A DNA stretch of 64,000 bases from JBBDYH01 sp040901795 (GTDB taxonomy: Bacteria; Planctomycetota; Planctomycetia; Pirellulales; JALHPA01), in contig JBBDYH010000150.1 in assembly GCA_040901795.1 (NCBI GenBank), positions 1 to 64,000 of the forward strand. The letters are read 5' to 3'. The notes beneath the pieces were generated by a model. It saw only the letters and a list, made by a program, of their open reading frames with translations, was not told where the DNA came from and searched no databases. Each line of letters starts with the position of its first letter. Position 1 is the first letter of the stretch. Below, piece after piece: positions 1 through 8,590 of this stretch. The translations under genes and the position numbers were made by a program.

Positions 1-4
1 TTGT

Positions 5-337
5 TTATGCCTCGTCCAACGCCACGCGAATATGCGACATCCGCTTTTTGATCATGAACGCCATGCCGCGGGCCCGCGGTCGGACGCGCTTGAACATCGG
101 TCCTCCGTCGATGCGGGCGTCCGTCACAACCAGTCCTTCCGGATTCTGAACGCGCTTTGACTCGGCGTTGCCCAAGGCGCTTTTGAGGACTTTCTCCAGC
201 AGCCTGGCGCCGCGATGCGGCTGGTAGCGGAGGATGTCGAGCGCCTCGTCGGCAAACTTGCCGCGGATCAGGTCGGCCAGCGGCCGCACTTTGCGGGCGC
301 TGATCCGAGCGAAGCGGTGAGTGGCGTGGTATGCCAT
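5..337 (-). CDS. rplV: 50S ribosomal protein L22
   Basis: Large-subunit protein that lines the peptide exit tunnel. The 110-residue product has the usual length of the family. It shows the conserved start region with HRFARISARKVR and the C-terminal loop region with RPRARGMAFMIKKRMSH, which in the family forms the extended hairpin reaching into the tunnel. It is the last gene visible of the merged str-S10 operon and lies downstream of rpsS; rpsC would be expected beyond the window edge. The stop codon lies at the very start of the window, so the gene is complete. Confidence 0.97.
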   Translation of the reverse strand: MAYHATHRFARISARKVRPLADLIRGKFADEALDILRYQPHRGARLLEKVLKSALGNAESKRVQNPEGLVVTDARIDGGPMFKRVRPRARGMAFMIKKRMSHIRVALDEA

Positions 338-369
338 GGCTTTTATCTGCTAATCGCTTTTTTTGTTTG

Positions 370-424
370 AATGACCAATGACCAATGAATTCGCTTAGCC
401 GATTTGGTCATTGGTCATTGGACA
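370..424. repeat. REP-like palindrome, family F (ATGACCAATGACCAA)
   Basis: The left arm ATGACCAATGACCAATG is answered by the inverted arm TTGGTCATTGGTCATTGG around a short centre, so it can fold as a hairpin. It fills the rplV-rpsS spacer. The same motif recurs at 13402-13485. Confidence 0.8.
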
Positions 425-431
425 TTGCGTA

Positions 432-713
432 CTACGCCTTGGCGGCCTTCGACCCCTTACCGCCGTGGCCTTTGAACGTTCTCGTCGGCGCAAACTCACC
501 GAGCTTGTGGCCGACCATGTCTTCGGTGACAAACACCTTGATGTGCAGCTTGCCGTTGTGGACCATGAACGTGTGGCCGACGAATTCAGGCACGATCGTA
601 CAGGCACGAGCCCAGGTCTTGACCGGATCCTTTCTGCCGATCCCGATCATGCGATCGACCTTAGCGTAGAGCTTAGGATCGACGTATGGGCCTTTCTTCA
701 ACGAGCGTGACAT
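432..713 (-). CDS. rpsS: 30S ribosomal protein S19
   Basis: Small-subunit head protein that binds 16S rRNA together with S13. I chose the start that gives MSRSLKKGPYVD, the standard N-terminus of the family, rather than the in-frame start nine codons upstream. The product is then 93 residues, close to the usual 92. The conserved segment VGHKLGEFAPTRTFKGH is present near the C-terminus. The gene lies between rplB and rplV in canonical S10-operon order, but both spacers are filled with palindromic repeats. Confidence 0.97.
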   Translation of the reverse strand: MSRSLKKGPYVDPKLYAKVDRMIGIGRKDPVKTWARACTIVPEFVGHTFMVHNGKLHIKVFVTEDMVGHKLGEFAPTRTFKGHGGKGSKAAKA

Positions 714-731
714 TGTTACTCCGGCGAAATC

Positions 732-810
732 GTGTGCCACTGCTCTCTGAAGAGCAGTGGTCGGCCGTTGTGGATGGCTAGTGCACTGCTCGCGGCGAGC
801 AGTGGCACAC
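732..810. repeat. REP-like palindromes, family H (CACTGCTC..GAGCAGTG)
   Basis: Two adjacent hairpins, GTGCCACTGCTCT/AGAGCAGTGG and CACTGCTCGC/GCGAGCAGTGG, lie in the rpsS-rplB spacer. No other member was noticed in this window, but the form matches the other repeat families. Confidence 0.7.
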
Positions 811-839
811 TACAAACTCTGGCTTAAACTCAAACTTTT

Positions 840-1697
840 CTACACAATCTTTTGTTGACCATAGCGGCGCGAGCGACGCCGGCGAACGATCGCCGAGTTC
901 GACGGCTTGCGCCGCTTCCGTGTCCGACCGCCCTTGGCGCTCTTGCCGGTCGGGCTGACCGGGTGGCGGCCCCCCTTGGTGCGACCTTCGCCGCCACCGT
1001 GGGGATGGTCGATCGGGTTCATGGCCGTGCCACGGACTGAGGGCCGAATGCCCTTCCAGCGGTTGCGGCCCGCCTTGCCGATGACGACGTTCATGTGGTC
1101 GGCGTTGCCGATCTGGCCGATGCTGGCGCGGCAGGCCGAGGGGACGCGACGAATCTCGCCGCTGGGGAGCGTGATCTGAGCCCAGTCGGCCTCGCGAGCG
1201 ACGAGCGTGGCGCTCGAGCCGGCCGAACGGCACAGGCGACCGCCGCGGCCCGGCTGCATCTCGACGTTGTGAATCGCCATGCCCAGCGGGATGTTGCGCA
1301 GCGGGAGGCAATTGCCGACCGCGGGGGGCGCCTCGGCGCCATTCATGATTTCGGCGCCTACCTTCAGTCCATCGGGCGCGAGGATGTATACCTTCTCACC
1401 GTCCGCAAAGTGCAATAGCGCGATTCGGGCACTGCGGTTGGGATCGTACTGAATCGAATTGACCTTGGCCGGGATGCCGTCCTTGGTGCGGCGAAAGTCC
1501 ACAACCCGGTAAAATCGCTTGTGTCCGCCGCCTCGATGGCGTGCGGTGATGACGCCCTGATTATTGCGGCCACCCTTCTTCTTCTTGCGCACCAAGAGCG
1601 AGCGCTCGGGCAATGCGCCCTCGGTCAGCTCGGCAAAGTCGCTTACGCTGGCGCCTCGGCGGCCGGGGGTGGTCGGGTTGTATCGGCGAATACCCAT
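840..1697 (-). CDS. rplB: 50S ribosomal protein L2
   Basis: Primary 23S rRNA-binding protein near the peptidyl-transferase centre. The 285-residue product is slightly longer than the usual 275 or so. It has the N-terminal RNA-binding domain, with GRNNQGVITARHRGGGHKR, and the C-terminal signature NPIDHPHGGGEGRT, whose histidine is conserved across the family. The Arg/Lys-rich tail is normal. The spacer to rplW holds only a short run of GGTTCAGGGTTCAG-type repeats at about 1703-1731. Confidence 0.98.
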   Translation of the reverse strand: MGIRRYNPTTPGRRGASVSDFAELTEGALPERSLLVRKKKKGGRNNQGVITARHRGGGHKRFYRVVDFRRTKDGIPAKVNSIQYDPNRSARIALLHFADGEKVYILAPDGLKVGAEIMNGAEAPPAVGNCLPLRNIPLGMAIHNVEMQPGRGGRLCRSAGSSATLVAREADWAQITLPSGEIRRVPSACRASIGQIGNADHMNVVIGKAGRNRWKGIRPSVRGTAMNPIDHPHGGGEGRTKGGRHPVSPTGKSAKGGRTRKRRKPSNSAIVRRRRSRRYGQQKIV

Positions 1698-1737
1698 GGG
1701 GAGGGTTCAGGGTTCGGGGTTCAGGGTTCAGCAGGCA

Positions 1738-2073
1738 CTAGAAGAAGTCGATGCGGTGGTCAGGGCCGAGCTTGACAATAGCCTTCTTCCAGCTCCCGGT
1801 CTGGACCGTGCGGAACCGGCTGCGGCGCGGCTTGCCTTTGCGGTTCTGGATGTAAACCTTTTCAACTTTGACGTTGAACAACTCTTCGACGGCGCGGCGG
1901 ACGTCGAACTTGTTGGCCAACTTGTTGACCTCGAAGGCGTACGCGTTGTTGCGCGTCGAGCGGTGCATGCCCTTTTCGGTCACGAGCGGTCGCAGCAGAA
2001 TCTGGTGCGGCGCAAGCCCCGGGCCGAACGGACTGGCTATGGTTACGTCAGGCGTGGTGGTGTCGGTTGCCAT
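1738..2073 (-). CDS. rplW: 50S ribosomal protein L23
   Basis: Protein at the tunnel exit, a docking site for SRP and trigger factor. The open frame extends far upstream over rplD, but the start giving MATDTTTPDVTIAS is preferred because it lies just after the rplD stop and gives 111 residues, near the family norm of about 100. The core shows ILLRPLVTEKGM, FEVNKLANKFDVRRAVEELF and VEKVYIQNRKGKPRR, all typical of L23. The roughly 20-residue N-terminal extension is not part of the usual family core. Confidence 0.96.
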   Translation of the reverse strand: MATDTTTPDVTIASPFGPGLAPHQILLRPLVTEKGMHRSTRNNAYAFEVNKLANKFDVRRAVEELFNVKVEKVYIQNRKGKPRRSRFRTVQTGSWKKAIVKLGPDHRIDFF

Positions 2074-2123
2074 GTGTTTATCCCGGTGTCGCGTGATCGG
2101 GGGGCTGACGCCACCCCGCTCGC

Positions 2124-2780
2124 CTAGGAGGTTGCGGCCGGTTCTCGTTTGTTCTTTTGGGCTTGCTCTTTGATGGCGTCCAACGCGGCGCGAGTGACCA
2201 GCAATCGCCGCGGCATGAGGACGCGGTGCGCGTTCAGTTCGTGCACCGGCGAGACGCTCACGCCGCAGATGTTGCGGGCCGAGAGGTACAGGTTGCGATC
2301 CAGCCCCGCCGTGGCAACCAGCAGGCTCGTACCGTCGCACTTGAGCGCCTTCAGAACGCCGGCCATCTCGGCAGTCTTCGGCCCCTCGAACCGCAACTCG
2401 TCGATCACCGTGATCTCGTTGTCGTGCAGGCGGCTGGCGATTGCCATCCGTGTCGCCAACTGCAAGGCCTTGCGCGGCAAACGGTAGCCAAAGTCGCGCG
2501 GATCCTTGCGGAACGTGTGACCGCCGCCGCGGCGGACCGGGCTGCGGCGCGAACCCGCACGGGCGTTGCCGGTGCCCTTTTGCCGGTACATCTTCTTGGT
2601 CGAGCCGGCGATCATGCCGCGGCTTTTGGTGGCCTGCGTCCCTTGCCGCAAGTTCGCCTGGTACATCACGACCGCGTCGTGCAGCAACTGCTTGTTGATC
2701 TCGGCGGGAAACAATGCCGGATCGACGTCGTACTGGCCGACTTCGGTTCCCGTTCGATCGTAGATGGTTAAGCTGGCCAT
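2124..2780 (-). CDS. rplD: 50S ribosomal protein L4
   Basis: Large-subunit protein that, with L22, forms the tunnel constriction; in enterobacteria it also represses its own operon. The 218-residue product has the conserved loop RQKGTGNARAGSRRSPVRRGGG, here split by nothing unusual, and the downstream helix-rich domain ending in a Lys/Arg-rich tail. It sits between rplC and rplW in canonical order. Whether L4 autoregulates here cannot be judged, since the operon leader is not obvious. Confidence 0.97.
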   Translation of the reverse strand: MASLTIYDRTGTEVGQYDVDPALFPAEINKQLLHDAVVMYQANLRQGTQATKSRGMIAGSTKKMYRQKGTGNARAGSRRSPVRRGGGHTFRKDPRDFGYRLPRKALQLATRMAIASRLHDNEITVIDELRFEGPKTAEMAGVLKALKCDGTSLLVATAGLDRNLYLSARNICGVSVSPVHELNAHRVLMPRRLLVTRAALDAIKEQAQKNKREPAATS

Positions 2781-2791
2781 GATCTTGTCCT

Positions 2792-2857
2792 GTTGGAGTT
2801 CAAGCTTTAGCTTGTAACCCCCGTCTAATCAAAACAGCCTAAAGGCTGAACTCCAAC
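2792..2857. repeat. REP-like pair, family A (TTGGAGTTCAAGCTTTAGC)
   Basis: A left arm, TTGGAGTTCAAGCTTTAGC, and an inverted right arm, AGCCTAAAGGCTGAACTCC, are separated by about 20 bases in the rplD-rplC spacer. Copies also occur at 11442-11493, 16045-16122, 16790-16928, 26189-26211 and 57763-57785. The family surrounds the RAYT gene at 16179. Confidence 0.9.
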
Positions 2858-2872
2858 ACGCTGAGCTCCAAC

Positions 2873-3562
2873 TTAGCGGACCATATTGGTTGGACGGATA
2901 TAAAGGTAGCCACCGTTGGCGCCGGGGACGGCGCCGCGGACGACGAGCAAATTGTTTGCGGCATCGACGCGGACGACCTTGAGGTTGCGCGCGGTGACCT
3001 TTTCGTTGCCGAGACGTCCGGCCATTTTCTTTCCTTTGAACACACGGGCGGGCGAGGTGTTCATGCTTGTGCCGCCGCCGTGGCGATGGACTTTCTTGAC
3101 GCCGTGAGTCGCGCGCTGTCCCTTGAAATGGTGCCGCACCATCACGCCGGTCGTGCCGTGGCCTTTGGTCAGGCCGGATATGTCAACCGCGCTGCCGCTG
3201 GCAAAAAGCTCGACGGTGAACTGCTGGCCGACGGTCACGCCTTCGCTCGCGCCCTTGAACTCGCGAACCATGCGCTTCGGTTCCGCGTCTGCTTTTTCGA
3301 CGGGGGCCAGACCCGCCTTGGCCCGAGAGCGGGAACGGCGGCTATCGAGCTTGGCCACATGGCCGCGTTCAGAGCGGCTGGCGAGACGGCGGGGTTTGTC
3401 GAGATAGCCAACCTGGACAGCCTCGTAGCCATCGCGGTCCTGGGTGCGGAGTTGCAGCACCTGGCAGGGCCCGGCCTGGATGACGGTCACCGGAATGGCG
3501 GCGCCCGACTCGTCAAAGATTTGCGTCATCCCGACCTTGCGGCCGAGTAATCCCATAGCCAT
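2873..3562 (-). CDS. rplC: 50S ribosomal protein L3
   Basis: Early-assembly 23S rRNA-binding protein. The 229-residue product begins MAMGLLGRKVGMTQIFDESG, the classic L3 start, and carries the conserved loop with HRHGGGTSMNTSPARVFKGKKMAGRLG that reaches toward the peptidyl-transferase centre. It is slightly longer than the roughly 210-residue norm owing to an Arg-rich insert around residues 70-95. It follows rpsJ after a spacer of about 210 bases in which I see no gene or clear signal. Confidence 0.97.
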   Translation of the reverse strand: MAMGLLGRKVGMTQIFDESGAAIPVTVIQAGPCQVLQLRTQDRDGYEAVQVGYLDKPRRLASRSERGHVAKLDSRRSRSRAKAGLAPVEKADAEPKRMVREFKGASEGVTVGQQFTVELFASGSAVDISGLTKGHGTTGVMVRHHFKGQRATHGVKKVHRHGGGTSMNTSPARVFKGKKMAGRLGNEKVTARNLKVVRVDAANNLLVVRGAVPGANGGYLYIRPTNMVR

Positions 3563-3773
3563 CGTCGATACCCTACTGTCTCGCTCACAGGAACTCGGAG
3601 ACGAGCCGGCCGCATGGAAACGCGGCTCCGCTCTGTCGATTCGCCGAAGCGGTCAACCGGACACGCCGTCGACCGCTTTACGCGTACTATCGACCTCGCT
3701 CCGATTTACCCACGTAGCTTCCGTGGCATAGTTTGCTCGAAAAGGAGAACTTCTGTTACGACCCTCTAACTCT

Positions 3774-4097
3774 TTACCTGGTGGCTTTGATCTTGATGTC
3801 CACGCCCGCGGGGAGGCTCAGCTTGTTAAGCGCCTCGATCGTTTTCGCAGTCGCCTGGACAATGTCGATCAGCCGCTTGTGCGTGCGGATTTCAAATTGC
3901 TGCCGCGCCTTCTTGTCGATGTGCGGGCTGGAGAGCACCGTATAGCGCTCGATCCGTGTCGGCAGCGGGATGGGACCATGCACTTCTGAGTTTGTGCGCT
4001 TGGCGGTATCGACGATCTCCTGAGCACTCTGGTCGAGGACCGAGTGGTCGTACGCCTCCATCCGAATGCGAATTGTCTCGTGCGATTGCCCAGCCAC
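3774..4097 (-). CDS. rpsJ: 30S ribosomal protein S10
   Basis: Small-subunit protein and, as NusE, a transcription antitermination partner of NusB. The 107-residue product has IRIRMEAYDHSVLDQS, GPIPLPTRIERYTVLSSPHIDKKAR and the C-terminal VDIKIKA of the family. It starts at GTG, with an AGGGAGAG stretch at Shine-Dalgarno distance. It heads the S10 block of the operon. Upstream, where fusA or tuf would normally end, there are about 276 bases without a gene and then the inserted HAF-repeat gene. Confidence 0.97.
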   Translation of the reverse strand: MAGQSHETIRIRMEAYDHSVLDQSAQEIVDTAKRTNSEVHGPIPLPTRIERYTVLSSPHIDKKARQQFEIRTHKRLIDIVQATAKTIEALNKLSLPAGVDIKIKATR

Positions 4098-4373
4098 GTA
4101 TTAAACTCTCCCTAGGTCACAACTCGTTGCCAGCAAAAGGTTTTCTACGACAAAACCGGCCGACAAGTTCGCCCCATTCGGCCACCCCGGCCAATAGGGA
4201 AACCACTGATCTTAAGAGTTGGCCGGAAAGGTGTCAACGGGGTCACTCGCGTGATTTGCCGACAAAACCCGGGACACCGTTCCAGCCTCACCCCACTTCG
4301 CGGCACGATAAGGCTGTCACATGCTGATGATCGCCCAGCGAGGTGTATGCGCTGCGCATGAGGATTGTTGGGC

Positions 4374-5519
4374 TCAAGTAGATGTACGGTGTGGCATCGT
4401 GAAAGAAGCCTCTTTAGTCCGGTGTCTTAGTGCACCGCGCGCTCGAACGCCACAAAGCATCGCAAGACACAAAAGCCCAAGCAGATATGTCGGCGGCTCG
4501 GGGATTTCAGGCACGAATGCAACCCAACCCCGGCCAGATCGTTGTTCGTTTCCTAAAATGAATCTCCCATGTCCTGCAATGACTCTCCCATCATCGGAGA
4601 TGGCCGTCGCAGTATTTAGGTCCACCCCCGTCACATCGGCACCGAGGTCGGATAAGAAAGTTGTGAGGCTTTGCATACCCGTACCTTCTGTCCAAATGAA
4701 CGCTTCGAAGCCCGAAGAACCGACCACAACTGAACCATCCGCGGAGACCGCCAAGGCTGCGCCTGAGGGGATCCCGGGTAGATATCCAAGACCCACCATT
4801 CCGGTTTCTTGCGTCCAACGGAACGGCTCCGAACCAAGGCCTTGGCCAACAACAACGCGGCCATTGGCGGATATGCCTATTGCCGAACTCTCGCGGGTCG
4901 ATAACGGTACCATGCCCATCGCCTGCGTCCAGATAAACGCATTATACGTGGGACCGCCTTGAGATAAGCCAGCGACGACAGAACCGTCCGCTGAAACCGC
5001 CGTGGCCTCACTGAGAAATATTCCTCCAGGGAGATCTCCGAGTCCAACCATTCTGGTTGCTTCAGTCCACCGCACCGCTTCGCCGGTCGCAGGGCTGCCC
5101 GGCCTCAACTGAAAGTTGCCACGTCCTACTGCGACCGAGCCATCTGCCGATACGCCGCGAAACTGGCTAGAGAATGGCTCGCCGGGTAGATCCCCCAACG
5201 TTACAGCGCCGGTTGAGGCGGTCCAGCGGAACGCTTCGGAATCATCCGTTAGACGATCGAAGCCCGCACCGACAATAACGCTGCCATCGAACGATGCGTC
5301 GCGCGCGACACCGGAGATGCCCAAAGGCGCCATCCCGGTTGATCGCGTCCAACGAAATGCGGCGCCTCCGTTCTCGCCGACGACAGTGGAGCCGTCTCCC
5401 GAAACTCCCCACGGGACTACTTCCGGCCCTAGGGTGATAATTTCGGCTGCCGGTAAGCGCGCGATGGAGATGAGAACCGCGATGACAGCGATAGCGTACT
5501 TGGCCATCATGGTTAGCAT
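4374..5519 (-). CDS. secreted HAF-repeat protein with PEP-CTERM anchor
   Basis: Predicted exported protein of 381 residues. Residues 1-25 form a signal peptide (MMAKYAIAVIAVLISIARLPAAE; the real start may be the fourth or fifth codon). The body is a run of about seven HAF-type repeats with the recurring cores AFRWT, VSADGSVVVG and GLGDLPG. Near the C-terminus PEPPTYLLGLLCLAMLCG plus basic residues is a PEP-CTERM sorting signal. The family is common in planctomycetes and environmental bacteria; its function is unknown. Its position inside the ribosomal operon, between fusA and rpsJ, is odd and suggests insertion. Confidence 0.85.
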   Translation of the reverse strand: MLTMMAKYAIAVIAVLISIARLPAAEIITLGPEVVPWGVSGDGSTVVGENGGAAFRWTRSTGMAPLGISGVARDASFDGSVIVGAGFDRLTDDSEAFRWTASTGAVTLGDLPGEPFSSQFRGVSADGSVAVGRGNFQLRPGSPATGEAVRWTEATRMVGLGDLPGGIFLSEATAVSADGSVVAGLSQGGPTYNAFIWTQAMGMVPLSTRESSAIGISANGRVVVGQGLGSEPFRWTQETGMVGLGYLPGIPSGAALAVSADGSVVVGSSGFEAFIWTEGTGMQSLTTFLSDLGADVTGVDLNTATAISDDGRVIAGHGRFILGNEQRSGRGWVAFVPEIPEPPTYLLGLLCLAMLCGVRARGALRHRTKEASFTMPHRTST

Positions 5520-5677
5520 AGCCCACAGTTTTTCCTGCTGATTACCCGTGCATCTACCTAGACTAACGCTCTATGACTCACACTGCCAGAGCTTCCTGCG
5601 CCGACGTTGCTAATGGCAGCCGACTCTTTTTCATTCACTCCGTAGCGATTCGGAAAGGAGGTGCCCGCTTGGCTGCG

Positions 5678-5905
5678 TCAATACAGGCTCTCCTGCACGC
5701 CTTCGGGCGCAGGCCCGTACTTGATCGGCTCCATCGAGAAACTCGCGCGGCCTTGGCTGAGGCTGCGGACGGCCATCGAGTAGCCGAACATGGCCGAGAG
5801 AGGAGCTTCGGCGTCTAGCACGTTCGTGTGGCCGCGCAGCTCCTGGTTGGTGATGATCGCCCGGCGCTGCTGAAGGTCGTTGATGATGTCACCCAGGTGA
5901 TCCGG
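5678..5905 (-). pseudogene. duplicated 3' fragment of fusA (EF-G domain V remnant)
   Basis: About 228 bases encode a near copy of the last 75 residues of the EF-G encoded just upstream, from PDHLGDIINDLQQ to GVQESLY and a stop codon. Only a few substitutions separate the two copies at protein level (for example Met to Ile, Thr to Asn, Leu to Ile, final Phe to Tyr). The similarity ends abruptly at the upstream side, where unrelated sequence continues. It has no start or GTPase domain and is read here as a non-functional duplication scar, possibly left by recombination that displaced the neighbouring genes. Confidence 0.9.
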
Positions 5906-6044
5906 CCGCGTGTGAGTTCGGTAACTCTTCCAGAATCTCGACACGCCACCACTGGAGTTGAACTGCGGCCCGTGCCGACTAGACTTTTAGACCAGCAGGA
6001 GAAAGCGACCAATACCCGACGTGAGCAGAACAGGGAAAAGACCA

Positions 6045-6242
6045 ATGCGAGTTATCTCAGCCACGATTTTGGATGCCACCCATTTGGAGCTGAGCCAGCC
6101 GTTGGATACGTCACCGGGGGGCGTAATTCAGATCTCGCTTCCGTCGGAGACCGATGACGAACTGGCGGTGTGGCGCGATGCGGCAAAGCAGCACTTGCTG
6201 AATGCGTACGCCGACGAGGATGCCATCTATGACGAACTATGA
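6045..6242 (+). CDS. small antitoxin-like hypothetical protein
   Basis: A 65-residue product beginning MRVISATILDATHLELSQPL, preceded by a GGGAAAAG stretch. The pattern of a short N-terminal strand, a phrase such as HLELSQPLDTSPGG, then an acidic C-terminal helix resembles small antitoxin-like proteins seen in planctomycetes and cyanobacteria; the assignment is by resemblance only. No toxin gene is adjacent. It is on the strand opposite to the ribosomal operon and lies between fusA and the fusA fragment, so it probably arrived with the rearrangement. Confidence 0.55.
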   Translation: MRVISATILDATHLELSQPLDTSPGGVIQISLPSETDDELAVWRDAAKQHLLNAYADEDAIYDEL

Positions 6243-6281
6243 GTTCGGTACGGTGGTGTTGGTTCTCGTAACTGCCGAATA

Positions 6282-8381
6282 TCAGAACAGACTTTCTTGC
6301 ACGCCTTCCGGCGCAGGTCCGTACTTAAGCGGCTCCATCGAGAAACTCGCGCGGCCTTGGCTGAGGCTGCGGACGGCCATCGAGTAGCCGAACATCGCCG
6401 AGAGGGGCGCTTCGGCGTCGAGGACGGTCGTGTGACCGCGCAGCTCCTGGTTGGTGATCATCGCGCGGCGCTGCTGCAAGTCGTTGATGATGTCGCCCAG
6501 GTGATCGGGGGGCGTGGTGACTTCGACTTCCATGATCGGCTCCAGGATCATCACGCCGGCCGCTTCGAGCGCCTTCGTGAACGCATCCGAAGCCGCATAG
6601 CGTAAGGCGACTTCGTTGGGAAGCGGCTCCGGGAATGACGTGGGCAAGAGCTCCAGCGAACAATTCCAGAGCGGATAGCCATACATTCCGCCTCCTTCGG
6701 CGTGCTCTTTCAGCGCGCCCAGCATCGTCTGGATGCACTGACCCTGCTGAGCGTCTTCCATCACCCAGTTGGTGAAGACGCGGCCGGGCTTGTCGTTCTC
6801 CTCGGGCCGGACGCGGGCGCGGCATTCGGCAAACAGCGTCGCGCCGCCGACCTGCCGCTGGCACTTGCCGAGGGCTTCGGCGGGGCCCTTCACGGTCTCC
6901 TTGTAACTAACGCGCGGCTTATGAACCTTCACGTTGAGGTTGAAGTCGCGGAGCAGCCGGTGTTTGATCACTTCCAGGTGCAGCTCCCCCATCCCGCTGA
7001 TAATGGTCTGGCCGGTTTCCTCACTCTCCAGCGCGCGAAACGTCGGATCCTGTCGCTTGAGCAGCTCCAGAATATCGGCGAGTTTTTTGCGCTCCAGCGA
7101 AGTCTCCGGTTCGATCGCCATGCTGATGACGGTCTCGGGGAAGTGAATCGACTCGAGCAACACCGGATCATTCGGCTCGCAGAGCGTATCACCCGTCACG
7201 CTCGCGCGCGGGCCGATGACACCGACGATGTCTCCGGCGGCGACGCTGGGGACCTGTTTGCGGCGGTCGGCCTGCACCTGGTAAAGCTGAGCGATGTTTT
7301 CCTTTTTGTCTTTGCCGGGATTAAGGACGCGGCTATTGGCTTTGAGCGTGCCGGAGTAGACGCGGATAAAGTACAAATCGCCGGTCCGCTCGGCGATCAC
7401 CTTGAAGACCAGTCCGCTGAACGGCTCGTCCTCTTCCGGTTTGCGGACCAGGACCTTGTCGGGCTTTTCTGGATCGGTCCCCTTTACGGGGGGAATATCG
7501 GCGGGGCTCGGCAAGTAATACATCACGGCATCGAGCAGGGGCTGGATGCCGATGAAGTCGAGCGCCGAGCCGCAGAGCACCGGCACCATCAAGCGATGGA
7601 TAGTCGCATCGCGGATCACCTTGCGAACCAGCGCAGCGGGGACCTCGGACTCGCCGAGCACCAGCTCCGCCAGCTCGTTGGAGTAGTTGAACAATTCACT
7701 GAGCAGTTGCTCGCGGTACAAATCCGCTTCGTCGCGCAAGTCGTCGGGGATTTCGCTCTGCATCACTTCGGCGCCTTGGCTTTCGGGCGTGAACGTGAGC
7801 ATCTTCATTTCCACCAGATCGATGATCCCGCGAAACGGATTGGCGACGTGGGGCGGACCGAGCCCGATCGGAATCGAAATGACCACGGGATTGCTGCCGA
7901 GCCGCTTCGTAATCTGATCGACGACGGCGTGGAAGTCGGCGCCTTCGCGGTCCATCTTGTTGATGAAGGCCAGGCGGGGCACGCCGTACTTGTCGGCCTG
8001 ACGCCAGACGGTTTCGCTCTGGGCCTCGACCCCTTCGCGAGCGCTGAACACGACCACGCCGCCGTCGAGCACGCGCAGACTCCGCTCGACCTCGGCGGTG
8101 AAATCGACGTGGCCTGGCGTGTCGATCAAGTTGACGTGGACGTCTTTCCAATCGAAGCTCACGCTGGCCGAGTAGATGGTGATGCCGCGCTGTTGCTCCT
8201 CGGGATCGAAGTCGGTGACCGTGGTCCCTTTGTCGACCTCCCCCATCTTGTGCGTGCTCTTGGTGTAGTAGAGCATTCGCTCGGTGACGGTCGTCTTGCC
8301 GGCGTCGATATGGGCAATGATGCCGATGTTGCGGATCTTGGTGATGTCGCGGGGCATGGGGGCGTTACTGTCTAAAGACAC
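6282..8381 (-). CDS. fusA: elongation factor G
   Basis: Translational GTPase that drives ribosomal translocation and, with RRF, recycling. The 699-residue product has full family length. GTP-binding motifs are AHIDAGKT at residues 23-30, DTPGH at 87-91 and NKMD at 141-144, followed by domains II-V. The switch region reads GITIYSASVSFDW rather than the commoner GITITSAA, so it may belong to a divergent EF-G subfamily. It follows rpsG after a spacer filled by family G repeats. A partial copy of its 3' end lies at 5678-5905. Confidence 0.97.
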   Translation of the reverse strand: MSLDSNAPMPRDITKIRNIGIIAHIDAGKTTVTERMLYYTKSTHKMGEVDKGTTVTDFDPEEQQRGITIYSASVSFDWKDVHVNLIDTPGHVDFTAEVERSLRVLDGGVVVFSAREGVEAQSETVWRQADKYGVPRLAFINKMDREGADFHAVVDQITKRLGSNPVVISIPIGLGPPHVANPFRGIIDLVEMKMLTFTPESQGAEVMQSEIPDDLRDEADLYREQLLSELFNYSNELAELVLGESEVPAALVRKVIRDATIHRLMVPVLCGSALDFIGIQPLLDAVMYYLPSPADIPPVKGTDPEKPDKVLVRKPEEDEPFSGLVFKVIAERTGDLYFIRVYSGTLKANSRVLNPGKDKKENIAQLYQVQADRRKQVPSVAAGDIVGVIGPRASVTGDTLCEPNDPVLLESIHFPETVISMAIEPETSLERKKLADILELLKRQDPTFRALESEETGQTIISGMGELHLEVIKHRLLRDFNLNVKVHKPRVSYKETVKGPAEALGKCQRQVGGATLFAECRARVRPEENDKPGRVFTNWVMEDAQQGQCIQTMLGALKEHAEGGGMYGYPLWNCSLELLPTSFPEPLPNEVALRYAASDAFTKALEAAGVMILEPIMEVEVTTPPDHLGDIINDLQQRRAMITNQELRGHTTVLDAEAPLSAMFGYSMAVRSLSQGRASFSMEPLKYGPAPEGVQESLF

Positions 8382-8514
8382 AATGACGAATGACGAAACC
8401 AGAATAACGAAACAATGACGAAGCTCGAATGACGAAATCAGGTCGCCCCGGCGAACGTTCGTGATTCGTCATTCGAATTTGTTTCGTCATTCGGACTTCG
8501 ACATTCGTCATTCC
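8382..8514. repeat. REP-like array, family G (AATGACGAATGACGAA)
   Basis: Several AATGACGAA units face inverted TTCGTCATTCG units and form a large imperfect palindrome. The array starts one base before the fusA start codon and fills the rpsG-fusA spacer. Similar arrays are at 18165-18293 and, as one arm only, at 45591-45640. Confidence 0.85.
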
Positions 8515-8590
8515 GCGTTATGCGGTCTGGGCGCAGCGAAATGGCCATCCCGCGCAGCAGCGCGAAACGGCCATTATATGTCGAGCGGTC

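Noticed and set aside
6702..8375. 557-codon open frame opposite fusA
   Set aside because: Antisense shadow of EF-G; the translation is His/Asp-rich and featureless.
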